From NCBI GenBank assembly GCA_934659475.1, contig CAKUHX010000054.1, positions 1 to 10,213 of the forward strand: DNA of 10,213 nucleotides, read 5' to 3'. Every line of letters starts with the position of its first letter. The stretch's first letter is position 1. The translations under genes and the position numbers were made by a program. The stretch comes from an uncultured Oscillospiraceae bacterium. Lineage in GTDB: Bacteria > Bacillota > Clostridia > Oscillospirales > Oscillospiraceae. The notes under the pieces are model-generated. The model searched no databases. It was not told the origin of the DNA and saw only the letters and a list, made by a program, of their open reading frames with translations. Positions 1 through 6,416 of this stretch are shown piece by piece.

Positions 1-483
1 GATGTCCCGCCGCAGGATGCGCAAACAGGCGGAGTGGAAGGTAGCCGCCCAGATGTCGTTGGCTGCCGGGCCCAGCATCTTCTCCAGCCGCTCCTTCAGC
101 TCCCCCGCCGCCTTGTTGGTAAAGGTGATGGCCAGGATGGACCAGGGGGCGGCGGGCTCCACCTGGCACAGGCGCACCTGGCGCTCCCGCTCCTCCTGGG
201 TAGAAGCCCCCTTCTGGGCGTACCGCTGGAGAAAGGCCAGGTCATCCGCCGTCACCCAGTCGGGCACCTCGGGGCAGTCGGAGCCCCGCCCGTACCGCAT
301 CAGGTTGGCCACCCGGTGGATCAGCACGGTGGTCTTGCCGCTGCCGGCCCCCGCCAGCAGCAGCAGCGGCCCCTCGGTGGCCAGCGCCGCCTGCTGCTGC
401 TGGGGATTCAGGCGGATAAGATCCCGGGCGATGGCCGCCCGGCGGGCCTGGACAAATTGAAGCTCCTGCTCGTGGTCTAACAT
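1..483 (-). CDS. pcrA: UvrD/PcrA-type DNA helicase, N-terminal part (cut by window edge)
   Basis: This is the first 161 residues of a superfamily 1A ATP-dependent 3'-5' DNA helicase; the gene continues beyond position 1. Seen in the translation: a Q-motif-like [10 protein letters not shown] at residues 25-34, Walker [10 protein letters not shown] at 44-52 (Lys50 would contact ATP phosphate), motif Ia [11 protein letters not shown] at about 119-129, and motif Ib-like [14 protein letters not shown] at the window edge. Family role: unwinding in nucleotide excision and mismatch repair, and removal of RecA or RNA polymerase from DNA. The ATG at 483 is preceded by GGGAG (495-491) with a 7-nt spacer. 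An oddity is about 42 extra residues (roughly 66-107) between motifs I and Ia, where Bacillus-type PcrA has only a few. PcrA is more likely than UvrD of Gram-negatives or Rep because of the lineage, but the decisive C-terminal half is missing. Confidence 0.9.
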   Translation of the reverse strand, partial: MLDHEQELQFVQARRAAIARDLIRLNPQQQQAALATEGPLLLLAGAGSGKTTVLIHRVANLMRYGRGSDCPEVPDWVTADDLAFLQRYAQKGASTQEERERQVRLCQVEPAAPWSILAITFTNKAAGELKERLEKMLGPAANDIWAATFHSACLRILRRDI

Positions 484-516
484 GGTGTGTCTCCCATCTC
501 TCTGTGTTTCCGCCGC

Positions 517-546
517 AGAAGTCCCACCCCGCAGGGTGGGACTTCT
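517..546 (-). other. Perfect 13-bp hairpin in the helicase mRNA leader
   Basis: Positions 517-529 (AGAAGTCCCACCC) pair perfectly with 534-546 around a 4-nt loop. Given the predicted minus-strand start near 556, the hairpin would begin about 10 nt from the 5' end of the helicase mRNA and end some 20 nt before its ribosome binding site. It has no U-tract on the minus strand, so it is not a terminator there. A 5' stabilising structure or a target for a regulator are both possible; the sequence does not decide. Confidence 0.55.
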
Positions 547-562
547 CGGGTCCTTTTGTCTT

Positions 563-591
563 ATTTTATCGCAGATCCTCCCCGGGGTCAA
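563..591 (-). promoter_or_regulatory. Sigma-A promoter of the helicase gene
   Basis: On the minus strand a -35 TTGACC (591-586) and a -10 TAAAAT (568-563) are separated by exactly 17 bp. The predicted start is near 556, giving a leader of about 73 nt. This is the best promoter match between the two divergent genes and is correctly oriented for the helicase. No GAAC-N4-GTTC type SOS box was found near it. Confidence 0.75.
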
Positions 592-718
592 CCGGGATCG
601 GCATCTTTTCCCGCTCCGGCAGTCTTTTGCCCCCTTCTGTCAAAACCGCAACATCTGGTGCTCTGTTTTGCGGAACATTCCGTCATTTTGTTGCTTCCGC
701 CCGAAAAGTGATACCGAT

Positions 719-769
719 CTGTAACCGTTTTTTCACCGCCGCGTAACGGCTTCGATGAGATGGTTACAG
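719..769. promoter_or_regulatory. Cluster of GTAAC repeats, possible operator upstream of the secreted-protein gene
   Basis: CTGTAACC (719-726) is the exact inverted complement of GGTTACAG (762-769). A third related copy, GTAACGG (743-749), lies 22 bp after GTAACCG (721-727), about two helical turns. The right-hand arm ends 10 bp before the extended -10 of the downstream gene, where a -35 element would lie, and no good -35 hexamer is present. This fits binding of an activator, but the protein is not identifiable from the sequence. Confidence 0.4.
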
Positions 770-776
770 TCCGTTC

Positions 777-785
777 TGGTATACT
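777..785 (+). promoter_or_regulatory. Extended -10 promoter of the secreted-protein gene
   Basis: TGgTATACT at 777-785 is an extended -10 element; transcription would start near 792, about 24 nt before the ATG at 816. At 17-bp spacing the -35 position reads GAGATG, a poor match, so the promoter probably depends on the extended -10 or on an activator. The rest of the 330-bp stretch from 484 to 815 holds the helicase promoter and leader and the GTAAC repeats; no gene is seen in it. Confidence 0.55.
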
Positions 786-815
786 CAGGGTACAAAAGGA
801 AAGGAGGGCTTATTG

Positions 816-1451
816 ATGAAGAAGCTTCTCACCGCTGCTTTGGCCGCCGCTGTACTGATGGTCACTCTGGGCGGAGCCGTTCTGGCCGAACCCCGTCTGC
901 CCTCTGACGCCGACGCACAGCCCGATACCTCTTACGAGGCCGGCTCCGCCCCCGCCCAGACCGACGCTTGGACCGCCATGCAGCCCGCCATTCACGCGCT
1001 GGTGCTGGCCATGGACGAAAACGACCTGGACTACACCCCCGACGACCCCCGCTTCCAGTGGGTCGCCCTGTACTACATGCTCAGCCTGTACGGCCGGATG
1101 GACGACCGCGCGGAGCTGTCCGACGCCTACCTGACCCTGCCCGGCGAGGCCGTGATGGATCTTGCCATCCCCATGTTCCCCCAGCTGACCGGCCTGCCCC
1201 AGCTGCCGGAGGAGCTGGCTGACCGCATCACCTATGACGCCGACGGCGACACCTATCAGCTGTCCCGGGGGGACGAGGGCCTGTCTCAGGTGACCCTCAC
1301 CTCCAGCTACCCCACCGGCAATACCGGCCGGGTCATCACCGGAGAGATGGTGTATCTGGAGACGGGCAAGGTGCTGCACACCTTCCGCGTCCAGCTGGAG
1401 GAGGACGACTCCATGTTCGGCTTCGCCATCACCGGCCTGACGCTGGACTGA
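816..1451 (+). CDS. Secreted protein of unknown function, signal peptide
   Basis: I do not recognise this 211-residue protein. It opens with a classical Sec signal peptide: Lys2-Lys3, a hydrophobic core at about residues 4-23, and an A-V-L-A/E-P site suggesting cleavage after Ala24. There is no cysteine in the protein, so it is not a lipoprotein. The mature part is strongly acidic, starts with a Pro/Ala/Asp-rich linker (about 25-52), then has a predicted helical part, and ends in a region that looks beta-rich (about 140-211). No membrane anchor or sortase motif is seen, so it is probably released or held at the wall. The start is the ATG at 816, with AAGGAGGG at 801-808 spaced by 7 nt; a TTG at 813 is also in frame but too near the ribosome binding site. 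It is a single-gene unit ending in a strong terminator. Confidence 0.8.
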   Translation: MKKLLTAALAAAVLMVTLGGAVLAEPRLPSDADAQPDTSYEAGSAPAQTDAWTAMQPAIHALVLAMDENDLDYTPDDPRFQWVALYYMLSLYGRMDDRAELSDAYLTLPGEAVMDLAIPMFPQLTGLPQLPEELADRITYDADGDTYQLSRGDEGLSQVTLTSSYPTGNTGRVITGEMVYLETGKVLHTFRVQLEEDDSMFGFAITGLTLD

Positions 1452-1460
1452 ATTTGTCTC

Positions 1461-1504
1461 ATAAAAAATGTCCCCGCCTCGTATGAGGCGGGGACATTTT
1501 TTAT
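1461..1504. terminator. Bidirectional terminator between the secreted-protein gene and ilvD
   Basis: Positions 1461-1480 pair with 1485-1504 without mismatch (20 bp) around the loop GTAT. The stem is a GC-rich core (TGTCCCCGCCTC) flanked by A6 on the left and T6 on the right, so it has a U-tract in either direction. It serves both convergent genes, whose stops lie at 1451 (+) and 1518 (-). Confidence 0.93.
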
Positions 1505-1517
1505 GTTTCGGATCAGA

Positions 1518-3215
1518 TCACAGCTCGTCCGGGGTCTTCAGAACGGCGCCCTGGTCCGCGCTGGTCACCAGAGCGGCATATCTCCGCAGGGCGGGCGTGG
1601 CCTCCTTGTGGATGTGCTTGACCTGGCTGAGCCGGCGCTGGATCTCCTCGTCGGGCACGCACAGGGTCAGGGTGCGGTCAGGGATGTCGATGATGATCTT
1701 ATCCCCCTCCTCCACCGCAGCAATGGGGCCGCCGGCCGCCGCCTCGGGGGAGATATAGCCGATGCACGGCCCTCTGGTCGCGCCGGAGAAGCGTCCGTCG
1801 GTGATCAGGGCGCAGCTCTCATCCATGCCACGGCCCACGATCAGGGATGTGGTCATATGCATCTCCCGCATGCCGGGACCACCCTTGGGCCCCTCGTAGG
1901 TGATCACCAGAATGTCGCCGTATTTGATCTGGTCATTAGAAACGGCGTAGCTGGCCTCCTCCATGGAGTGGAACACCCGGGCCCGGCCCTCGAAGTAGTG
2001 CATGGACGGCTTGACGCCGGATACCTTGACCACGGCGCCCTTGGGGGCGATGTTGCCGTGGAGGATAGCCAGGCCGCCCTCCTCCCGCTTGGGGGCGGAC
2101 AAGGGGAAGATCAGATCGTTTTCCACCAGGGGCACGTCCTTCAGGTTCTCCCCCACCGTCTTGCCGGTCACGGTCATCTGGTCCAGGTCCAGCTTGGACT
2201 CGATGGCCTTCATCACGGCGGGGATGCCGCCGGCCTCCTCCAGCGCCAGCAGAGGGTACTGGCCGGAGGGCTTGATGTTGCACAGATAGGGCACCTTGCG
2301 GCTGATCTCGTCAAAGTCGTCAAAGCCCAGCTCGATACCCGCCTCGTGGGCTATGGCGGGGATATGCAGCGTCGAGTTGGTGGAGGCGCCCATGGCCATA
2401 CTGGCGGCAATACCGTTGCGCAGGGCCTCCCGGGTCATGATCTTCCGGGGGGTGAGGTCCTCCTTCACCATCTCCACGATGCGGCGGCCGGACTGCTTGG
2501 CCAGGCGGCGCTTTTTGGCGGACACCGCGTGGGCCAGGCCGCAGCCGGGCAGAGACATGCCGATCACCTCGGCCAGACAGCTCATGGTGTTGGCCGTCCC
2601 CAGCATGGCGCAGGTGCCCACGCCGGGCAGGGCCTCTTTCTCGATCTGCAGCAGCTCCTCCTCGCTGAGCTTGCCGGTCTGGGTCTGGCCGATCAGCTCG
2701 CGCATGTCGGTCAGGGTCAGTTCCTTGCCCTTGTGCTTGCCGGGCATCATGGGGCCGCCGGGGAGCACGATGGCCGGGATATTCAGCCGCATGGCCGCCA
2801 TGAGCATGCCGGGCACGATCTTGTCGCAGCCGGGCATGAGCACCATGCCGTCGAACTGGTGGGCCTCGATCATGTACTCCATGGAATCGGCGATGATCTC
2901 ACGGCTGGGCAGGGGGTAGCGCATCCCCTTGTGGCCTTGACAGATGCCATCGCAGATGGCGATGGTGGAGAACTCCCGGGCCACGCCCCCCGCCTCTGCC
3001 ACGCCCAGCTTGACAAACTCCACCAGCTCCCGCAGGTGGTAGTGGCCGGGCACCATCTCGGTGTACGAGTTCACCACGGCGATCAGCGGCTTTTTCAGGT
3101 CCTCCTCGTCCAGCCCCGTGCTGTACAGCAGGGCACGGTGGGCGCTGCGCTCGATGCCGTTGACCAGCTCGCCGCTGCGGCAGTCTTTATAGTGCATACT
3201 TTCGTCGCCTATCAT
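1518..3215 (-). CDS. ilvD: Dihydroxy-acid dehydratase (IlvD/Edd family)
   Basis: This 565-residue protein fits the IlvD family, which dehydrates 2,3-dihydroxy-isovalerate and -methylvalerate to the 2-keto acids in valine and isoleucine synthesis. Visible motifs: VVNSYTEMVPGHYHL (47-61, the VPGH form seen in [4Fe-4S]-type enzymes such as those of E. coli and Bacillus), CDGICQGHKGM (88-98), GCDKIVPGM (129-137; Cys130 likely cluster ligand, Lys132 the expected carbamylated Mg ligand), GTCAMLGTANTM (200-211; Cys202 likely second ligand), and TDGRFSGATRGP (472-483; Ser477 the expected catalytic base). The C-terminal LRRYAALVTSADQGAV resembles the IlvD end. The start is the ATG at 3215, 7 nt after AGGAG; upstream in-frame ATGs lack such a site. 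Two motifs deviate from the family (GSCSGMFTANSM and NCDK are usual), so a sugar-acid dehydratase is a minor alternative. It stands alone, without ilvB, ilvC or leu genes in view. Confidence 0.88.
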   Translation of the reverse strand: MIGDESMHYKDCRSGELVNGIERSAHRALLYSTGLDEEDLKKPLIAVVNSYTEMVPGHYHLRELVEFVKLGVAEAGGVAREFSTIAICDGICQGHKGMRYPLPSREIIADSMEYMIEAHQFDGMVLMPGCDKIVPGMLMAAMRLNIPAIVLPGGPMMPGKHKGKELTLTDMRELIGQTQTGKLSEEELLQIEKEALPGVGTCAMLGTANTMSCLAEVIGMSLPGCGLAHAVSAKKRRLAKQSGRRIVEMVKEDLTPRKIMTREALRNGIAASMAMGASTNSTLHIPAIAHEAGIELGFDDFDEISRKVPYLCNIKPSGQYPLLALEEAGGIPAVMKAIESKLDLDQMTVTGKTVGENLKDVPLVENDLIFPLSAPKREEGGLAILHGNIAPKGAVVKVSGVKPSMHYFEGRARVFHSMEEASYAVSNDQIKYGDILVITYEGPKGGPGMREMHMTTSLIVGRGMDESCALITDGRFSGATRGPCIGYISPEAAAGGPIAAVEEGDKIIIDIPDRTLTLCVPDEEIQRRLSQVKHIHKEATPALRRYAALVTSADQGAVLKTPDEL

Positions 3216-3289
3216 TTGCTTTCTCCTCTCTTTGCGGAGTTCTCTCCGCATCAAAATGGAAGCGGTGTCCCGCCCCTTACCTCATCCAC

Positions 3290-3318
3290 AGCATACGCCC
3301 TGTTCCCCCAAATGTAAA
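3290..3318 (-). promoter_or_regulatory. Sigma-A promoter of ilvD
   Basis: On the minus strand a -35 TTTACA (3318-3313) and a -10 TATGCT (3295-3290) are 17 bp apart. The predicted start is near 3283, giving a leader of about 67 nt. That is too short for a T-box or a leader-peptide attenuator, which fits control by the divergent LysR-family protein instead. Confidence 0.65.
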
Positions 3319-3338
3319 ACAGTGTTTTTCTTCTATGT

Positions 3339-3356
3339 AACAAGTATTTACTTGTT
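3339..3356. promoter_or_regulatory. Palindrome, likely binding site of the LysR-type regulator
   Basis: AACAAGTA (3339-3346) and TACTTGTT (3349-3356) are perfect inverted arms around a central TT. The core has the T-N11-A-like dyad typical of LysR-family sites. Its centre lies about 64 bp upstream of the predicted ilvD start (near 3283) and about 35 bp upstream of the predicted lysR start, covering the lysR -35. This is the classical layout for activating the divergent target and repressing the regulator's own gene. Binding itself is inferred. Confidence 0.65.
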
Positions 3357-3376
3357 GTAAAAGGTTGTGGTATACT
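3347..3376 (+). promoter_or_regulatory. Promoter of the lysR-family gene
   Basis: TGgTATACT at 3368-3376 is an extended -10 element, preceded at 18-bp spacing by a weak -35 TTTACT (3347-3352). Transcription would start near 3383, a very short leader before the ATG at 3399. The -35 lies inside the palindrome at 3339-3356. Confidence 0.6.
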
Positions 3377-3398
3377 GTCTCTATCAGGAGGTGGTCCC

Positions 3399-4382
3399 AT
3401 GAACACCAGTGAGCAGCTGTTTCTCCTGCTGGCGGAGGAGCTGAACTTTACCCGGGCAGCGGAGCGGGCCTTCATCAGCCAGCAGGGCCTGTCCGACCAT
3501 ATCAGACGGCTGGAAAAGCACTACGGCACCGCCCTGCTCACCCGCAGGCCCCGGGTGGCCTTGACTCCGGCGGGGGCAGCCGTGCAGAAAAAGCTGCTGG
3601 CAGAGCTGTATCTGGAGAAGGACCTTCAGGGCAGGCTGAAGGAGATCCAGTCGGGGGCGGTGGGCTCCATTTGCTTCGGCATCAACAGCACCCGGGCGCA
3701 GACCGTTATCCCCTCTATTTTCAAGGACTACCACGCCCGGTATCCCAATGTGCAGGTGGAACTGGTGCTGGACGAGACCAACAATATGCTGCGCCTGCTG
3801 GAGCAGGGCCGTCTGGACTGCTGTCTGGGGGTCAACCCGATCCTGACCTCCCCCCAATGCGCCCAGCGGGTGGGGGACGAAAAGCTGTATCTCATCGCCG
3901 CTGCCTCCTATCTGCGGCAGTACCTGGACTTCGACCCGGACCGGCGCACAGACCGGCGTCTGGAGCTGTGCGACTTCTCCGGACTGCCCGTGGCCGGAAA
4001 CAACAGCGGCAGCACCACCCACAGCTATCTGAACAGCTATTTGGAGATGAAGGGCGTCAGTGTAAAGAAGTTTTTTGCCTCCAGCGACTACAACGTACTG
4101 ACCCAGCTCTGCCGCACGGGGGATATTGCCGCCTTTCTGCCCCAGTTCTTCCTGCCCGGCGCGCTGAGCGGGAATGCCGTCCTGCCCCAGGAGCGGCAGC
4201 TGTACGCACTGCCCCTGAATGAGATGGGTGCCCCCCTGCACGTCGGCCTGATCTATAACGATACCGCCGATCCCCCCCAGTTCATCCGGGGCTTCCGCGC
4301 CTGTGTGCAGGAGCACCTGCAGCGGCAGTACGCCAAGCTGGCCCGGCTGGAGCAGGAGCAGCGCGCCTACATCCTTCCGTAG
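3399..4382 (+). CDS. LysR-family transcriptional regulator
   Basis: This 327-residue protein has the two-domain LysR layout. Residues 1-60 form the N-terminal winged helix-turn-helix, with the typical string LNFTRAAERAFISQQGLSDHIRRLEK read in two parts (LNFTRAAERAF, then ISQQGLSDHIRRLEK) followed by LLTR and LTPAGAAV. A linker helix follows, and the effector-binding domain of the periplasmic-binding-protein type runs from about residue 88, beginning near GSICFGINSTRAQTVIP. The start ATG has AGGAGGTG at 3386-3393, 5 nt upstream. It is divergent from ilvD with a palindrome between them, so ilvD is the likely target; the effector (for example a keto acid or branched-chain amino acid) cannot be read from the sequence. 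No clear terminator follows, so read-through into murC is possible. Confidence 0.92.
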   Translation: MNTSEQLFLLLAEELNFTRAAERAFISQQGLSDHIRRLEKHYGTALLTRRPRVALTPAGAAVQKKLLAELYLEKDLQGRLKEIQSGAVGSICFGINSTRAQTVIPSIFKDYHARYPNVQVELVLDETNNMLRLLEQGRLDCCLGVNPILTSPQCAQRVGDEKLYLIAAASYLRQYLDFDPDRRTDRRLELCDFSGLPVAGNNSGSTTHSYLNSYLEMKGVSVKKFFASSDYNVLTQLCRTGDIAAFLPQFFLPGALSGNAVLPQERQLYALPLNEMGAPLHVGLIYNDTADPPQFIRGFRACVQEHLQRQYAKLARLEQEQRAYILP

Positions 4383-4432
4383 CAGCTGCTCTCCGGTTTT
4401 CCGCACCTTTTTTCCGGATGGGGAGATTCACC

Positions 4433-4461
4433 TTGTAAAACCGGGCAGAATAGACTATAAT
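4433..4461 (+). promoter_or_regulatory. Strong sigma-A promoter of murC
   Basis: TTGTAA (4433-4438), a 17-bp spacer and a consensus TATAAT (4456-4461) give one of the best promoters in the window. The start would be near 4468, leaving about 63 nt of leader before the murC ATG. The stretch 4383-4432 between lysR and this promoter shows no terminator and no gene. Confidence 0.85.
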
Positions 4462-4464
4462 ACC

Positions 4465-4503
4465 GGGGAAAGCCGCCCGTTTCCCCCATAGGACGGGGCG
4501 GCT
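4465..4503 (+). other. Structured murC leader with two competing hairpins
   Basis: AGCCGCCC (4471-4478) pairs perfectly with GGGCGGCT (4496-4503); GT/AC at 4479-4480 and 4493-4494 extends it past a one-base bulge. The alternative pairing GGGGAAA (4465-4471) with TTTCCCC (4480-4486) excludes it. Neither has a U-tract, so transcription attenuation is unlikely. The larger hairpin ends 15 nt before the GAGGTG ribosome binding site at 4519-4524. If transcription starts at 4468, the alternative hairpin loses its first three bases. Confidence 0.4.
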
Positions 4504-4530
4504 CCGGAAAACTGATATGAGGTGTTCTGT

Positions 4531-5910
4531 ATGGACATGACGATAAAGGACTACATCCGCCCCGGCCGGCGGGCCCATCTGGCGGGCATAGGGGGCGTAT
4601 CTATGGCCCCACTGGCCGAGGTGCTGACTGGCAAGGGGGTGATCGTCACCGGCTCCGACCTGCACGAGAGCGCTTCCGTGACCCACCTGCGCGCCCTGGG
4701 CATCCCCGTTACTATCGGCCACCTGCCGGAGAGCGTGCAGGGGGCGGACTGCGTCATCCGCACCGCCGCCATCCACGACGGCAACCCGGAGATCGCAGCC
4801 GCCCGCGCCGCCGGTATCCCGGTGTTTGAGCGGGCACAGGCCTGGGGCGCCCTGATGAGCCACTATCCCAACGCCCTGTGCGTCTCCGGGACCCACGGCA
4901 AGACCACCACCACCTCCATGTGCACCCACATCTTCCTGGCCGCCGGGCGGGACCCCTCGGTGATGATCGGCGGCACCCTGCCCATTCTGGGCTGCGGCCA
5001 CCGGGTGGGACACGGAGACACCATCATCCTGGAGTCCTGCGAATACTGCAACTCCTTCCTGTCCTTCCTGCCCACGGTGGCGGTGATCCTGAACGTGGAC
5101 GCCGACCACCTGGACTTCTTCAAGGATCTGGAGGACATCAAGCGCTCCTTCCGGGCCTTTGCCCAGCTGGTGCCCGACCGGGGCCATGTGGTGGCCGATC
5201 TGGACGACGCCAACACCATGGACGCCCTGAAGGGCATCGACCGCCCCCTGTTCACCTTCAGCCTGGATCAGGAGCAGGCCGACTGCCGCGCCCGGGATCT
5301 CACCTGGGACAAGGGCCTGCCCACCTTCGATGTGATCATCCGGGGCAGCACATACGCCCATGTGACCCTTCATGTGGGCGGGGAGCACAATGTGCGCAAC
5401 GCCCTGGCGGCGGCCGCGGCCGCCTATATCCTGGGCGTGCCCGGCTCCGCCGTGGAGAAGGGGCTGGACGGCTTTACCGGCGCCGGCCGCCGCTTTGAAA
5501 AGAAGGGACAGTTCCACGGTGCTATGGTGTACGACGACTACGCCCACCACCCCCAGGAGCTGCGCGCCCTGCTGACCATGGCCAAGGGTCTGGGCTTCAA
5601 GCGGGTCATCGCCGCCTTTCAGCCCCACACCTACTCCCGCACCCACGAGCTGTTCCGCGACTTTGTGGACGTGCTGAAGCTGCCGGACAAGACCATCCTA
5701 GCGGAGATCTACGCCGCCCGGGAACAGAACACTCTGGGCATCTCCTCCGCCGATCTGGCCCGGGAGATCCCCGGCGGGGAGTTCTGCCCCACTCTGGCGG
5801 ACGTGACGGAGCGGCTGGCCCAGCTGGCCCAGCCCGGAGACCTGATCCTCACCGTGGGCGCCGGGGACATCTATCTGGCGGGGGAGGCCCTGCTGAAAAG
5901 AGAGCAATGA
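4531..5910 (+). CDS. murC: UDP-N-acetylmuramate--L-alanine ligase
   Basis: This 459-residue cytoplasmic enzyme adds L-alanine to UDP-N-acetylmuramate with ATP, the first step of peptidoglycan stem peptide assembly. All three Mur ligase domains are visible: N-terminal GIGGVSM (19-25, UDP-substrate binding); the central ATPase domain with P-loop GTHGKTTTT (120-128), ESCEYCNSFL (168-177) and NVDADHLD (188-195); GEHNVRNALAA from 284; and the C-terminal domain with DDYAHHP (335-341, the MurC signature) and FQPHTYSRT (363-371), ending near TVGAGDI. Length is normal for MurC. The start is the ATG at 4531, 6 nt after GAGGTG; the in-frame GTG at 4522 lies inside that ribosome binding site and is unlikely. 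It has its own promoter and is followed 24 bp later by a LURP-one-family gene, probably on the same transcript. Confidence 0.97.
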   Translation: MDMTIKDYIRPGRRAHLAGIGGVSMAPLAEVLTGKGVIVTGSDLHESASVTHLRALGIPVTIGHLPESVQGADCVIRTAAIHDGNPEIAAARAAGIPVFERAQAWGALMSHYPNALCVSGTHGKTTTTSMCTHIFLAAGRDPSVMIGGTLPILGCGHRVGHGDTIILESCEYCNSFLSFLPTVAVILNVDADHLDFFKDLEDIKRSFRAFAQLVPDRGHVVADLDDANTMDALKGIDRPLFTFSLDQEQADCRARDLTWDKGLPTFDVIIRGSTYAHVTLHVGGEHNVRNALAAAAAAYILGVPGSAVEKGLDGFTGAGRRFEKKGQFHGAMVYDDYAHHPQELRALLTMAKGLGFKRVIAAFQPHTYSRTHELFRDFVDVLKLPDKTILAEIYAAREQNTLGISSADLAREIPGGEFCPTLADVTERLAQLAQPGDLILTVGAGDIYLAGEALLKREQ

Positions 5911-5934
5911 GTCTTTGACGAAAGGAGCGGCCCT

Positions 5935-6408
5935 ATGAAGCTGCTGTTCAAACAACGTTTCTTCTCCTGGTTCGACAGCTACGACATCTATGATGAAAAC
6001 GGGGACACGGTCTACACCGTGGAGGGACAGCTGGCCTGGGGGCACTGTCTGAAGATCTTCGACCCCCCCGGAAACGAACTGGGCACAGTGAAGCAGCGCG
6101 TTTTCACCTTCCTGCCCAAGTTCGAGCTGTTCCTGGGGGACAGCTATCTGGGGTGCATCTACAAGGAGTTCTCCCTCTTCGTGCCCCGCTTCAACATCGA
6201 CTGCAATGGCTGGCAGATCGACGGCAGCTTTATGGAGTGGGACTATCAGATCCTGGACGACCGGGGGAACGAGGTAGCCGCCATCAGCAAGGAGCTGTTC
6301 CGCCTGACGGATACATACGTCATCGATGTCCATGACCCCCGCAACGCCCTGTGCGCCCTGATGGTGGTACTGGCCATCGACGCGGAGAAGTGCTCCCGGA
6401 GGAAATAG
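5935..6408 (+). CDS. LURP-one-related (YxjI-like) protein
   Basis: The 157-residue product matches the pattern of the LOR/YxjI family: a short soluble protein starting MKLLFKQRFFSWFDSY, with repeated beta-strand stretches of the type Y-I-Y-D-E-N-G and L-D-D-R-G-N-E, and an ending of alternating hydrophobic strand plus helix (ALCALMVVLAIDAEKC). Family members are thought to adopt a tubby/scramblase-like closed barrel around a central helix; their biochemical role in bacteria is not established. The C-terminal hydrophobic segment is short (about 139-149) and fits the buried central helix better than a membrane anchor. AAAGGAG (5921-5927) lies 7 nt before the ATG. It is 24 bp downstream of murC and ends at a strong terminator, so it is the last gene of a murC unit. 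Any link to cell wall synthesis is inference from position only. Confidence 0.8.
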   Translation: MKLLFKQRFFSWFDSYDIYDENGDTVYTVEGQLAWGHCLKIFDPPGNELGTVKQRVFTFLPKFELFLGDSYLGCIYKEFSLFVPRFNIDCNGWQIDGSFMEWDYQILDDRGNEVAAISKELFRLTDTYVIDVHDPRNALCALMVVLAIDAEKCSRRK

Positions 6409-6416
6409 GACAAATA

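Noticed and set aside
517..568. Plus-strand intrinsic terminator (hairpin plus T-rich stretch)
   Set aside because: No plus-strand gene ends upstream, the T-run starts several bases after the stem, and it coincides with the -10 of the minus-strand helicase promoter.
671..682. CGGAACATTCCG near-palindrome considered as an SOS (LexA) box for the helicase gene
   Set aside because: It lacks the GAAC-N4-GTTC arrangement and lies about 115 bp upstream of the predicted helicase transcript start.
3216..3283. T-box or leader-peptide attenuator for ilvD
   Set aside because: The predicted leader is only about 67 nt, with no T-box motif, terminator stem or branched-chain-codon-rich leader peptide.
1503..3317. 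Long open frame on the plus strand opposite ilvD (about 600 codons)
   Set aside because: It is a mirror of the GC-rich ilvD coding strand, has a His/Gly/Leu/Val-rich composition without family motifs, and has no ribosome binding site.
4282..5646. Long open frame on the minus strand opposite murC and the lysR end
   Set aside because: Composition is typical of an antisense shadow of a GC-rich gene, it crosses the murC promoter, and murC is unambiguous on the other strand.
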